Positions 32,307-39,601 of a DNA stretch of 39,601 nt are shown piece by piece. The stretch lies in contig CAJQIK010000033.1 of assembly GCA_905478365.1 (NCBI GenBank), positions 1-39,601 of the forward strand, written 5' to 3'. The position numbers were made by a program, and so were the translations under genes. Numbering within the stretch: the first letter of the stretch is position 1; each line of letters begins with the position of its first letter. Below the pieces are notes generated by a model. The model saw only the letters and a program-made list of their open reading frames with translations. It ran no database searches and had not been told where the DNA came from. The stretch comes from an uncultured Burkholderiales Genera incertae sedis bacterium. GTDB taxonomy: Bacteria > Pseudomonadota > Gammaproteobacteria > Burkholderiales > Eutrophovitaceae.

Positions 32307-35300
32307 CTAAAAATCCTGATTCGAGTTTTGGAAACGTCCAAAATGATGCAAAATTGTAGGGAGCACGAGAAGATTCAATACCGTTGAGGTAAATAATCCA
32401 CCGACTATGATAGTTGCCATAGGACCCTCAATCTCGCGACCAGGCTCCCCTGTTCCAAGCGCTAGAGGTAACAACCCAAGCCCAGTAACTAAGGCCGTCA
32501 TAAGGATTGAGGGTAATCGCTCGGAAGCTCCACGCACAACCGTGTCAAAATTCCAAGCAACTCTTTCCACCTCAACAAGGTGCTTATAATGAGAAACCAA
32601 CATGATTGAATTTCTGAGCGTTATTCCAAAGAGAGTTACAAATCCGACTAAAGAACCAAGAGATAACCAACCGCCTGAAAATATGACGGCAATAACTCCT
32701 CCGATGAGGGCAAAGGGTAAATTTAAAAACGTAATCGCCATATTATGAAGTTGATTGAAAGCAATGTAGAGAAATATAAACACGCCAACCCCAGCTAGAA
32801 GCGAGTGAACGATTAAATCCGTTTTTGCTTGCCGCTCCGACTCCGCCGTACCAGAAAAAACAACATAATTTCCTGAAGATAGCTCCACCTCGGAGAGAAT
32901 CTTCTTTTTAGCTCTTTGCTCAAAAGAAGCTAGGTCACGACCAGAGAACTTTGCCGTAACGGTTTGTACGCGCCTTCCGTCCGAATGAAGGATCTTATAC
33001 CTTCCACCCACTAGATTTATATCAGCAACATCTGCCAACCTAATGATAGCGTCACCTATTCTTTTTACTGGCAACGCGGACAGAGAACGAACGTCTTTTC
33101 TTAATTCATCATCAAGTATTACGACAATGTCAACGACACTGTTTCCTTTCCTAATCTGGCCAACAACCTCTCCATCATAAGCCGCGCCAACAACTTCAAG
33201 AACTTCGCCAGGAGTCAGCCCCAACGCAGACAAACGCCCGTGTCTCAGTCGAATATCAAGTTGAGGCGTACCCGCTGGCGCCTGTATCTGAATATCCTCA
33301 GCGCCACGAACTTGATTCAAAGCAGCAGCAACTTTGAGGGCATCTCGATCTAACCTATCAAGGTCAGCCCCGTAAATTGTGACGACTAGTGGCGCAGCAA
33401 ACCCGGTAACTGTCTCCTCAATGCGCTCTGTCAAAAATGTGTTGACCCCAAAACTTAACCCAGGAAAAGTACCGAACTTCTCTCCACTGAGGACCTCCCG
33501 TATTTCCGCAAGCACTCTACCTTGCTCGTCACCACCCAAGGCACCAATTTCTATTTCGAATTCACTATAGTGAGTCCCAAACGTATCCGCACCATTTTTA
33601 GACCGCCCCACCCATTGAGCGACCGACTCGACACCATCGATTTCTCCTAACGCTTTCGATACACGATCACCAACTCTCAAAGACTCTCGTTCCGAAGTTC
33701 CTGGAACCGCTGTCATATGAGCTATATAGTGACCTTCTTTTAAAGCTGGAATGAACTCTCCCGAAAAAAGCGGAAAGACACAGATACCAGAAATGATAAA
33801 AACAATAGTAACCGTTAGATTGCGAGCAAATTTATTTTCGAACCACTTCAATAGCCTTTCATATCTTGGTCGTAACCATGAAACAGCGGGTGGATCATCT
33901 GCGGATAAACTGCGGCCTCCCAAAAGTAGGTAACTAAGCGCCGGCGTCAGCGTCACCGCCGTTACAAGAGACGCTAATATCGCAAAAATATAAGCCAGAC
34001 CTAGAGGTGCGAATAGCTTTCCAGCAATACCTGAAAGAGTTAATAAAGGTACAAATGCCAGCACAACAATAAACGTGGCATAGACAACAGAGCTTCTAAC
34101 TTCTACTGAGGCTTCCAAAACCACCTCGGATAGTTTCTTCGGCTCACCCAGAAGTTGATTTAATCGAAGTCTTCGAAAGATATTCTCCGTATCAATAATG
34201 GCGTCATCAACTACTTCTCCTAGAGCAATAGCCAAACCACCAATCACCATCACATTCAGTGCTATATCAAGAGCATCAAGTACAATCACGGCGGACAGCA
34301 AAGAGACTGGCATAGCAATTGCGCATATGACAGCTGTTCGGGCGTTATACAGAAATAAGAACAAAATACTAATAACTAAGGCAGACCCAATTAAAACGTC
34401 ACGTTGAACATTTTTTACTGCTGTTTCAATGAAGTTTGCCGGCCTGAATAGATTCTCGTGGAGAGTAACTTCCTCTCTTTCAATTAACGGAGCGAGTTCT
34501 GATATTGCGCGCTCCAAATCTTGAGTAACGGCATAAGTGTTAGCACCCAACTGGCCCTGGATCATCAAAAATACACCCTCTTTGGCATCTATAGATGCCG
34601 CACCAATGGAGGGCGCCGGGCCGGTTACAATTTTTGCTAAATCACCAAGACGTATCTTAGCTCCAGTACGAGACTCTACGATGAGGTGCTCGATATCTCC
34701 AAGATCTCTTGGCTGCCCATCCAATTGGATATTTAAATGCTGATTGGGGGTCGTGATAAAACCTGTTCCAACCATTCCCGTTACAGACTGTGCGGCCTTA
34801 AGCAAATCCTGAAATGAAACATCTGATTGTTCTAATTTTTGAAGATCCACCTGAATTTGCCACTGTCGCACGTCCCCGCCGAAAACGTTGACCTCAGCAA
34901 CCCCCGGGACACCCAGTAGGTGCGGGCGAATAGTCCAATCTACAAGTGTCCTTAAATCTGCAAACGAACGCTTATCTGACGTCACACCAATACCGAGAAC
35001 CGTACTAGCGGAAGAGGTCAACGGCGTCATGGTGGGTGCACTTACTCCTCGAGGCATTTCGGATCCCAGCGCAGATATTCTCTCGCCAACAACTTGACGA
35101 TTCAAATAAACATCACTTCCATCCTTAAATATCACCGTAACGACAGACAGCCCCGGGATCGACTGAGAACGAATATTTTCTAACTCCGGTATTCCCATTA
35201 ATGCATTCTCAATGGGCTGCGTAACCAGTTTTTCAACTAACGCAGAAGAGTAGCCTGGGGCTTCAATTTGAAGCACGACTTGACTGGGCGAAAACTCTGG

Positions 35301-35417
35301 GAATACGTCTAAATTTGCATTAGAAATTGTATACAAGCCATAGCTAACGATCGTAATTGCAAGGGTCACAACAACCCCAGCATATTTAATAGAGCTACGA
35401 ACGATTCCGGCAATCAT
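32307..35417 (-). CDS. RND efflux pump permease, HME (CzcA/CusA-like) family
   Basis: A 1036-residue inner-membrane pump opening MIAGIVRSSIKYAGVVVTLAI, then NANLDVFPEFSPSQVVLQIEAPG, the hallmark of the heavy-metal RND branch. TM4 reads LGEVVDDAIIDTENIFRR, a variant with two acidic residues before AIID, seen in a CzcA-like subgroup. I do not see the Met-rich metal relay of CusA, so copper/silver export is doubtful and the substrate is open. The C-terminus keeps LVGFVTLFGITLRNSIMLVSHY. Adaptor and outer-membrane genes lie directly upstream, so a complete tripartite system is encoded. Confidence 0.92.
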   Translation of the reverse strand: MIAGIVRSSIKYAGVVVTLAITIVSYGLYTISNANLDVFPEFSPSQVVLQIEAPGYSSALVEKLVTQPIENALMGIPELENIRSQSIPGLSVVTVIFKDGSDVYLNRQVVGERISALGSEMPRGVSAPTMTPLTSSASTVLGIGVTSDKRSFADLRTLVDWTIRPHLLGVPGVAEVNVFGGDVRQWQIQVDLQKLEQSDVSFQDLLKAAQSVTGMVGTGFITTPNQHLNIQLDGQPRDLGDIEHLIVESRTGAKIRLGDLAKIVTGPAPSIGAASIDAKEGVFLMIQGQLGANTYAVTQDLERAISELAPLIEREEVTLHENLFRPANFIETAVKNVQRDVLIGSALVISILFLFLYNARTAVICAIAMPVSLLSAVIVLDALDIALNVMVIGGLAIALGEVVDDAIIDTENIFRRLRLNQLLGEPKKLSEVVLEASVEVRSSVVYATFIVVLAFVPLLTLSGIAGKLFAPLGLAYIFAILASLVTAVTLTPALSYLLLGGRSLSADDPPAVSWLRPRYERLLKWFENKFARNLTVTIVFIISGICVFPLFSGEFIPALKEGHYIAHMTAVPGTSERESLRVGDRVSKALGEIDGVESVAQWVGRSKNGADTFGTHYSEFEIEIGALGGDEQGRVLAEIREVLSGEKFGTFPGLSFGVNTFLTERIEETVTGFAAPLVVTIYGADLDRLDRDALKVAAALNQVRGAEDIQIQAPAGTPQLDIRLRHGRLSALGLTPGEVLEVVGAAYDGEVVGQIRKGNSVVDIVVILDDELRKDVRSLSALPVKRIGDAIIRLADVADINLVGGRYKILHSDGRRVQTVTAKFSGRDLASFEQRAKKKILSEVELSSGNYVVFSGTAESERQAKTDLIVHSLLAGVGVFIFLYIAFNQLHNMAITFLNLPFALIGGVIAVIFSGGWLSLGSLVGFVTLFGITLRNSIMLVSHYKHLVEVERVAWNFDTVVRGASERLPSILMTALVTGLGLLPLALGTGEPGREIEGPMATIIVGGLFTSTVLNLLVLPTILHHFGRFQNSNQDF

Positions 35418-35489
35418 TAGTTAGCCGTCCAAAAATATGACAGCGAAGAATTGTGACACTTGTACCTCACTTTGGCTAAGTAATGAATC

Positions 35490-36551
35490 TCAATCCTCAT
35501 TCTCGTTACGTATTTGATACTTCAATTCTTCCGATAGTAAAAGCTGAGCGCCGGACACGACAATTTGATCTCCTGGGCTCAGTGCCTCAACCTCGAACCA
35601 TCCAATTCCTAAATCAACGGTAGCCTCAATTTCAACTCTTGCAAAAACTCCATCACTAAGTTGTTTGAATACCCATGGCTTTCCAGAGTGCCATATAACT
35701 GCTTCATCAGGCACCAGAACGCCAGCAGCATCCTTCAAGCTGACAGACAGTGACGCTACAATGCGGGTACCTTCCGGTATTTTTGATTCAGTGATAAAAA
35801 ACTTGTCTACGCCTCCTGTACCTAACTTAACGTTTGGCGCGTCACCAACATACCGTCCAGCAATTTTTAGATGCGGCGAAGCCACTGGCGCCACTTCAAT
35901 TTCACTGATATCCAATTCAGCTAGGGATGCCTCTTTAATGAATACACGTAACAAACTCGCATTTTGGTTTGCTAAATTTTTAAAATTTTTAGAATACTCA
36001 TTTAATAACCATTCGCTAATCGTACTACCCCATTTCGTAATCGATGTTTGTCTCAATGACGACAGATCTCGCTGTATATTGGACCTATAAGTGCGGACAG
36101 CCTTAAGCTGATACTCGATGTCCAGTAATTCACGTCGAGAGATGCTTTGTCTATCTTCGTATAGTAAGCGAGCGTTCTTATGAGATTCCGCTAGATGGGC
36201 CTCCTCAACAGCTTTCGTCTGATCTGCGTTTAACAAAGCAATTAGCTGAGCTCTAATATCCAAGAGACCGGCAACATCAAGAACCTCACCGAACAATTCA
36301 TATCCCGATTGGTGGTAGGTTGGGGTCAAGGCTAAAAACTCGATACCAGCCATACTCTGGTCTCTGGGCTCTAAGCGAACAATTGAAACGCCGTTCTCCT
36401 CGCTCAAAGAATCCCTTGTCTCTATTTCTTCCTCATAGTCAGAATCACTGAATAACAAATCATCCCGATTGACAGTAACGAGGAGCAATAAAAGTAGGCC
36501 TATCAAAATAGTAAGGCCGCCAATAACCAAGTTATAGTGCCGCTTATTCAA
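35490..36551 (-). CDS. Periplasmic adaptor of the HME-type RND pump
   Basis: A 353-residue divergent membrane-fusion protein. It has an N-terminal anchor (LVIGGLTILIGLLLLLLVTV), an acidic linker, then a helical hairpin (about 110-190, with AHLAESHKNARLLYEDRQ and LKAVRTYRSNIQRDLSSL) and the beta-barrel VLVPDEAVIWHSGKPWVFKQ. It ends LSPGDQIVVSGAQLLLSEELK. The start is TTG, overlapping the outer-membrane gene's stop by 8 nt, which points to translational coupling. No His/Met-rich metal-binding tail is seen. It bridges the outer-membrane channel and the downstream pump. Confidence 0.87.
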   Translation of the reverse strand: MNKRHYNLVIGGLTILIGLLLLLLVTVNRDDLLFSDSDYEEEIETRDSLSEENGVSIVRLEPRDQSMAGIEFLALTPTYHQSGYELFGEVLDVAGLLDIRAQLIALLNADQTKAVEEAHLAESHKNARLLYEDRQSISRRELLDIEYQLKAVRTYRSNIQRDLSSLRQTSITKWGSTISEWLLNEYSKNFKNLANQNASLLRVFIKEASLAELDISEIEVAPVASPHLKIAGRYVGDAPNVKLGTGGVDKFFITESKIPEGTRIVASLSVSLKDAAGVLVPDEAVIWHSGKPWVFKQLSDGVFARVEIEATVDLGIGWFEVEALSPGDQIVVSGAQLLLSEELKYQIRNENED

Positions 36552-37977
36552 GTGGATCTTTCAATTGGTAATTCATACTCGCCAAGACCTTATATTGAAA
36601 TAGTAACGGAGTTTGACACGAATCCTCGAGTGCAGCGAGAGCTGTAAAATAATCCGACATTTGATCGATAAATTGCTCTGCTATAGCAATGTACGCCAAC
36701 CGTCCATCATAAAGATCAACTCGACTGATGTTACCAACACCAAACCTCTCCTCCGCTCCCGAAAAAATTTCATTCGCTTGACGTAAATTCGATCGACTCT
36801 GCACCAGACGCGCTCGAGCAGACTGAGCCATCGCGTGATATCCCTCAACCTGTGAAAGGATATTAATTTGAGTTTCTTTCACTTCAAGATGTTTTAAATT
36901 CCGCACATTTTCAGCTTGCAATATAAGTACGTCAGATTGTTTTGGTAAGGCTAAGCCCAAAGCAAAATTCCAGATTTTATCTCCCTGATCCCAGAAGTAT
37001 CCTGGTGATATTGAAATTTCCGGGTACTGCTTTATCAGTGCTAATTTTAATTCAACATCAGCAAGCCCAAAATCAACCAACGACTCCTGCAAATCGATTC
37101 TATTAAGCAAGGCAGCGCTTCGATATACTTCTACTCCCGAAATATCAGGAGTCTCGTCAAAAGTAAGGTGGCTCATAACCAATTGTTCTAGGTCAATCGC
37201 TGGCATACCGATGAACCCAGCCATAGTTGATACAATCTCTAACCGTTCCGTTTCAAGCATCAACTCTTGCTCCAGAAATAACCCTAGGTCGTACTTTCTT
37301 TTGTTCAATTGATCGCGGTTTGCAAACCCGTAGGAAAATCTGGCCTCAACAAGATCTATCAACTCTCGAGCTAACTTAATTTTCTGGATATTGAGTTTCC
37401 GCTTAGCTGCATTTGCATTCCATCGGAATAAATTATTGCGCAGCTCCGAATGTAGCAACCATATTTCCTGCGTTAATTTTAACGTGGCATCATCTACGTA
37501 GAGTAGTGATTTTTCAGACAGTACTTTCTGTTTTTTTTCCGAGAAAAAAGGAAGACCAACGGTAAAACCCAACCCCCAAGGTTTCTCTCCATTAACTTCG
37601 TTCGTATGATACTCAGTAGCTACTTGAACTTTTTTTTGTATTTCTAATCCGGACAATTGAGCCGAAACTTCAAATAACTCTTTATTTTGCCTCGCAACTT
37701 TTAGTCTCGGGCTGAAATAAAGAGCGGTATACATAAGTTCTTCGAGTCCCCATTTCTCAGGTGGCCAAGGCCGGTTATAGCCCAGTTTCGCTGCGAAAAC
37801 ATCCACGCTTTCACGTGTTATGTCCCTAGTATCAAAATCTTGAGTTATTTGGTCAGAATCAGGTTGATCCAACACATAGCCCTTCATCTGCCCACACCCA
37901 CATAGACTAATAAAAAGCATACCCACACATAGATATCGACGCCAGCTAATGGACGTGAGTACCCTCTGGAGGAACAT
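36544..37977 (-). CDS. TolC/CusC-like outer-membrane efflux lipoprotein
   Basis: I start at the ATG at 37975-37977 because a lipoprotein signal begins there (MFLQRVLTS, hydrophobic CVGMLFISL, lipobox LCGC); the track's ATG is 27 codons earlier, two nucleotides after the leuA stop. The mature protein of about 450 residues contains two outer-membrane-efflux repeats rich in helix, with ELMYTALYFSPRLKVARQ at the start, LIDLVEARFSYGFANRDQLNKRKYDL in the middle and RFGVGNISRVDLYDGRLAYI near the end. It forms the outer-membrane channel of the tripartite pump encoded downstream. Confidence 0.85.
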   Translation of the reverse strand: MFLQRVLTSISWRRYLCVGMLFISLCGCGQMKGYVLDQPDSDQITQDFDTRDITRESVDVFAAKLGYNRPWPPEKWGLEELMYTALYFSPRLKVARQNKELFEVSAQLSGLEIQKKVQVATEYHTNEVNGEKPWGLGFTVGLPFFSEKKQKVLSEKSLLYVDDATLKLTQEIWLLHSELRNNLFRWNANAAKRKLNIQKIKLARELIDLVEARFSYGFANRDQLNKRKYDLGLFLEQELMLETERLEIVSTMAGFIGMPAIDLEQLVMSHLTFDETPDISGVEVYRSAALLNRIDLQESLVDFGLADVELKLALIKQYPEISISPGYFWDQGDKIWNFALGLALPKQSDVLILQAENVRNLKHLEVKETQINILSQVEGYHAMAQSARARLVQSRSNLRQANEIFSGAEERFGVGNISRVDLYDGRLAYIAIAEQFIDQMSDYFTALAALEDSCQTPLLFQYKVLASMNYQLKDPLE

Positions 37978-38060
37978 TTCTAACCCGACATTGCTCATTA
38001 AACCTAGACAACAAAACTTAAGGAACGACGTCTTATCAGACAAAGGAGCCTGAAACATCG

Positions 38061-39599
38061 CTAGACTTGAGGATTAACTTTCTCTAGGCCTGACTTTAAC
38101 TTGTTAACAGCGTTCAAGTAAGCTTTAGCAGAGGCCACAACAATATCCGTGTCTGCCCCATGTCCGTTAACGATCTTACCGTTTTTAGCTAACCTAACAC
38201 TAACCTCGCCTTGAGAGTCTGTGCCACTGGTGACCGCATTTACGGAATAAAGTTGAAGGTCCGCTCCGCTGGCGACTATAGATTCGATGGCTTTAAATGT
38301 CGCATCGACTTGCCCACTACCTGACGCATCAGCACTTTTTTCCTCGTCATCCTCCGATAAGAACACAGTGGCTCTTGGCGGCTCACCCGTTTCAAAGTAT
38401 GCTTTTAAGGACAACAATTTGAAACGCTCATCGTCTTGACTAATCGCCTCATCTGAGGAAATCAACATGATGAGATCCTCATCAAAAATCTCGTGCTTTT
38501 TATCTGCTAATTCTTTAAAACGAGCAAACGTAGCGTTCATCAATTCTTCACCGTTAACCTCGATACCCAACTCGATTAACCTTTGCTTGAATGCATTCCT
38601 ACCAGAGTGCTTGCCTAAAACTAGCTTGTTTGTAGACCAGCCCACGTCCTCAGCCTTCATTATTTCATAGGTTTCTCGATGTTTTAGGACACCGTCTTGA
38701 TGGATACCCGATTCGTGAGCAAACGCATTGGCACCAACAATGGCTTTGTTAGGCTGGACTGGAAAGCCGGTCACGGCAGAAACTAGTTTCGAAGCAGGCA
38801 CTATCTGAGTCGCGTCGATTCCCGTGTCACATTTGAAAAAATCTTGTCGCGTTCTAACAGCCATAACTATCTCTTCCAATGACGCATTACCGGCGCGCTC
38901 TCCCAGACCGTTCACGGTACACTCGATCTGTCGTACGCCTGCGGCGATAGCCGCTAATGAATTCGCGACAGCAACCCCCAAATCATTATGGCAATGAACA
39001 GACCATACCGCCTTATCTGAGTTAGGTATACGGGTCATAAGGTTACGCATTAATTCTGCGAACTGGTCTGGCATTGTGTAGCCCACCGTGTCTGGAATAT
39101 TGATTGTCCTGGCACCAGCCTTAATCACAGCCTCGAGAATCCTGCAAAGATAATCAGGCTCCGACCTACCCGCATCCTCAGGAGAAAACTCTACATCCTC
39201 ACAAAGGGAACGCGCGAGCGCTACTGATTTAACAGCTTGCTCTAAGACTTGATCGCCGCTCATACGTAATTTCCTCTCCATATGGATTGGCGACGTTGCT
39301 ATAAATGTATGTATTCTCGGGCTGTTAGCTGGCTTAACCGATTCGGCCGCGCGTCGTATATCGTTTTCAGAAGCCCTCGCTAAACCGCAAACCGTGCTCT
39401 CTTTGATCGCTTCAGCCACCGCCCGGACAGATTCAAAGTCACCATTACTCGCGGCTGGGAACCCCGCTTCGATTACATCAACCCGCATTCTCTCTAGTTG
39501 TTTTCCGATACGCAACTTCTCCTCACGAGTCATCGAAGCACCAGGACTTTGCTCGCCATCCCGCATGGTTGTATCAAAAATTATCAAACGGTCACTCAT
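38061..39599 (-). CDS. leuA: 2-isopropylmalate synthase LeuA
   Basis: A 512-residue enzyme, essentially full length, with its ATG two bases from the window end. It condenses acetyl-CoA with 2-oxoisovalerate, the first step of leucine synthesis. The N-terminal TIM barrel starts [32 protein letters not shown] gives the metal-binding His pair, [18 protein letters not shown] follows, and [13 protein letters not shown] is the family signature. The C-terminal LeuA regulatory domain (about 390-505) has [17 protein letters not shown], where leucine feedback acts. Its promoter lies outside the window. The efflux gene follows within 83 nt on the same strand. Confidence 0.97.
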   Translation of the reverse strand: MSDRLIIFDTTMRDGEQSPGASMTREEKLRIGKQLERMRVDVIEAGFPAASNGDFESVRAVAEAIKESTVCGLARASENDIRRAAESVKPANSPRIHTFIATSPIHMERKLRMSGDQVLEQAVKSVALARSLCEDVEFSPEDAGRSEPDYLCRILEAVIKAGARTINIPDTVGYTMPDQFAELMRNLMTRIPNSDKAVWSVHCHNDLGVAVANSLAAIAAGVRQIECTVNGLGERAGNASLEEIVMAVRTRQDFFKCDTGIDATQIVPASKLVSAVTGFPVQPNKAIVGANAFAHESGIHQDGVLKHRETYEIMKAEDVGWSTNKLVLGKHSGRNAFKQRLIELGIEVNGEELMNATFARFKELADKKHEIFDEDLIMLISSDEAISQDDERFKLLSLKAYFETGEPPRATVFLSEDDEEKSADASGSGQVDATFKAIESIVASGADLQLYSVNAVTSGTDSQGEVSVRLAKNGKIVNGHGADTDIVVASAKAYLNAVNKLKSGLEKVNPQV

Positions 39600-39601
39600 A
39601 C

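Noticed and set aside
1-39601. Search by eye for CRISPR arrays, transposases, integrases, tRNA or rRNA genes
   Set aside because: No regularly spaced repeats, DDE transposase or integrase motifs, or cloverleaf-like sequence were recognised; gaps between genes are short and mostly AT-rich.

Overview
The window reads as a chromosomal stretch of a Gram-negative proteobacterium. A marine-type gammaproteobacterium is my best guess, because it carries TRAP and branched-chain-type ABC uptake systems, two RND efflux pumps, lipoproteins with classical lipoboxes and a proteobacterial LeuA. The taxonomy is inference only. Composition looks moderately AT-rich by eye and was not computed. I see no rRNA, tRNA, CRISPR, insertion sequence or phage gene.

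The core (about 13.1-27.4 kb) is a locus for aerobic benzoate catabolism by the benzoyl-CoA (box) pathway, built as two divergent units. The rightward unit is boxR (XRE helix-turn-helix fused to a shikimate-kinase-like sensor), boxC (ring-opening dihydrodiol lyase) and boxB (di-iron benzoyl-CoA 2,3-epoxidase). The leftward unit is a flavodoxin, benzoate-CoA ligase, a Tat-type substrate-binding lipoprotein, a fused malonate-decarboxylase-like carboxyltransferase, LivH/M/G/F, an alpha/beta hydrolase, a 3-hydroxybutyrate-dehydrogenase-like SDR and a dual-CDGSH iron-sulfur protein. Between the units lie a near-perfect 28-bp palindrome and a second inverted copy of its 12-bp core, which are good operator candidates. 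The usual BoxB reductase (BoxA) and the semialdehyde dehydrogenase (BoxD) are not in the window. A flavodoxin and a CDGSH protein sit in the locus instead, so the electron supply to BoxB is an open question.

Left of the core (6-13 kb) is a set of small-molecule enzymes: a fluoroacetate/haloacetate-dehalogenase-like hydrolase, a class I aminotransferase, a ketopantoate-reductase-family enzyme, a mandelate-racemase homologue (complete catalytic set except K166 replaced by Arg), a YffB/ArsC-like protein, a GlcD/LDHD-type FAD dehydrogenase and a YdjM-type membrane hydrolase. Several of these could feed a 2-hydroxy or aryl acid toward benzoate, but this is inferred from family and neighbourhood.

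The left edge (0-6 kb) holds three tandem TRAP substrate-binding lipoprotein genes of the TakP-like type (one cut by the window edge and absent from the ORF track), a microsomal-type epoxide hydrolase, a secreted HExxH protein and a Sel1-repeat protein.

The right part (27.4-39.6 kb) is entirely leftward: leuA, then a TolC-like outer-membrane lipoprotein, a membrane-fusion protein, an HME/CzcA-family RND pump, a thioredoxin, and a second fusion protein with an HAE1-type RND pump. A bidirectional hairpin terminator separates this block from boxB. No gene-free stretch longer than 300 bases exists.
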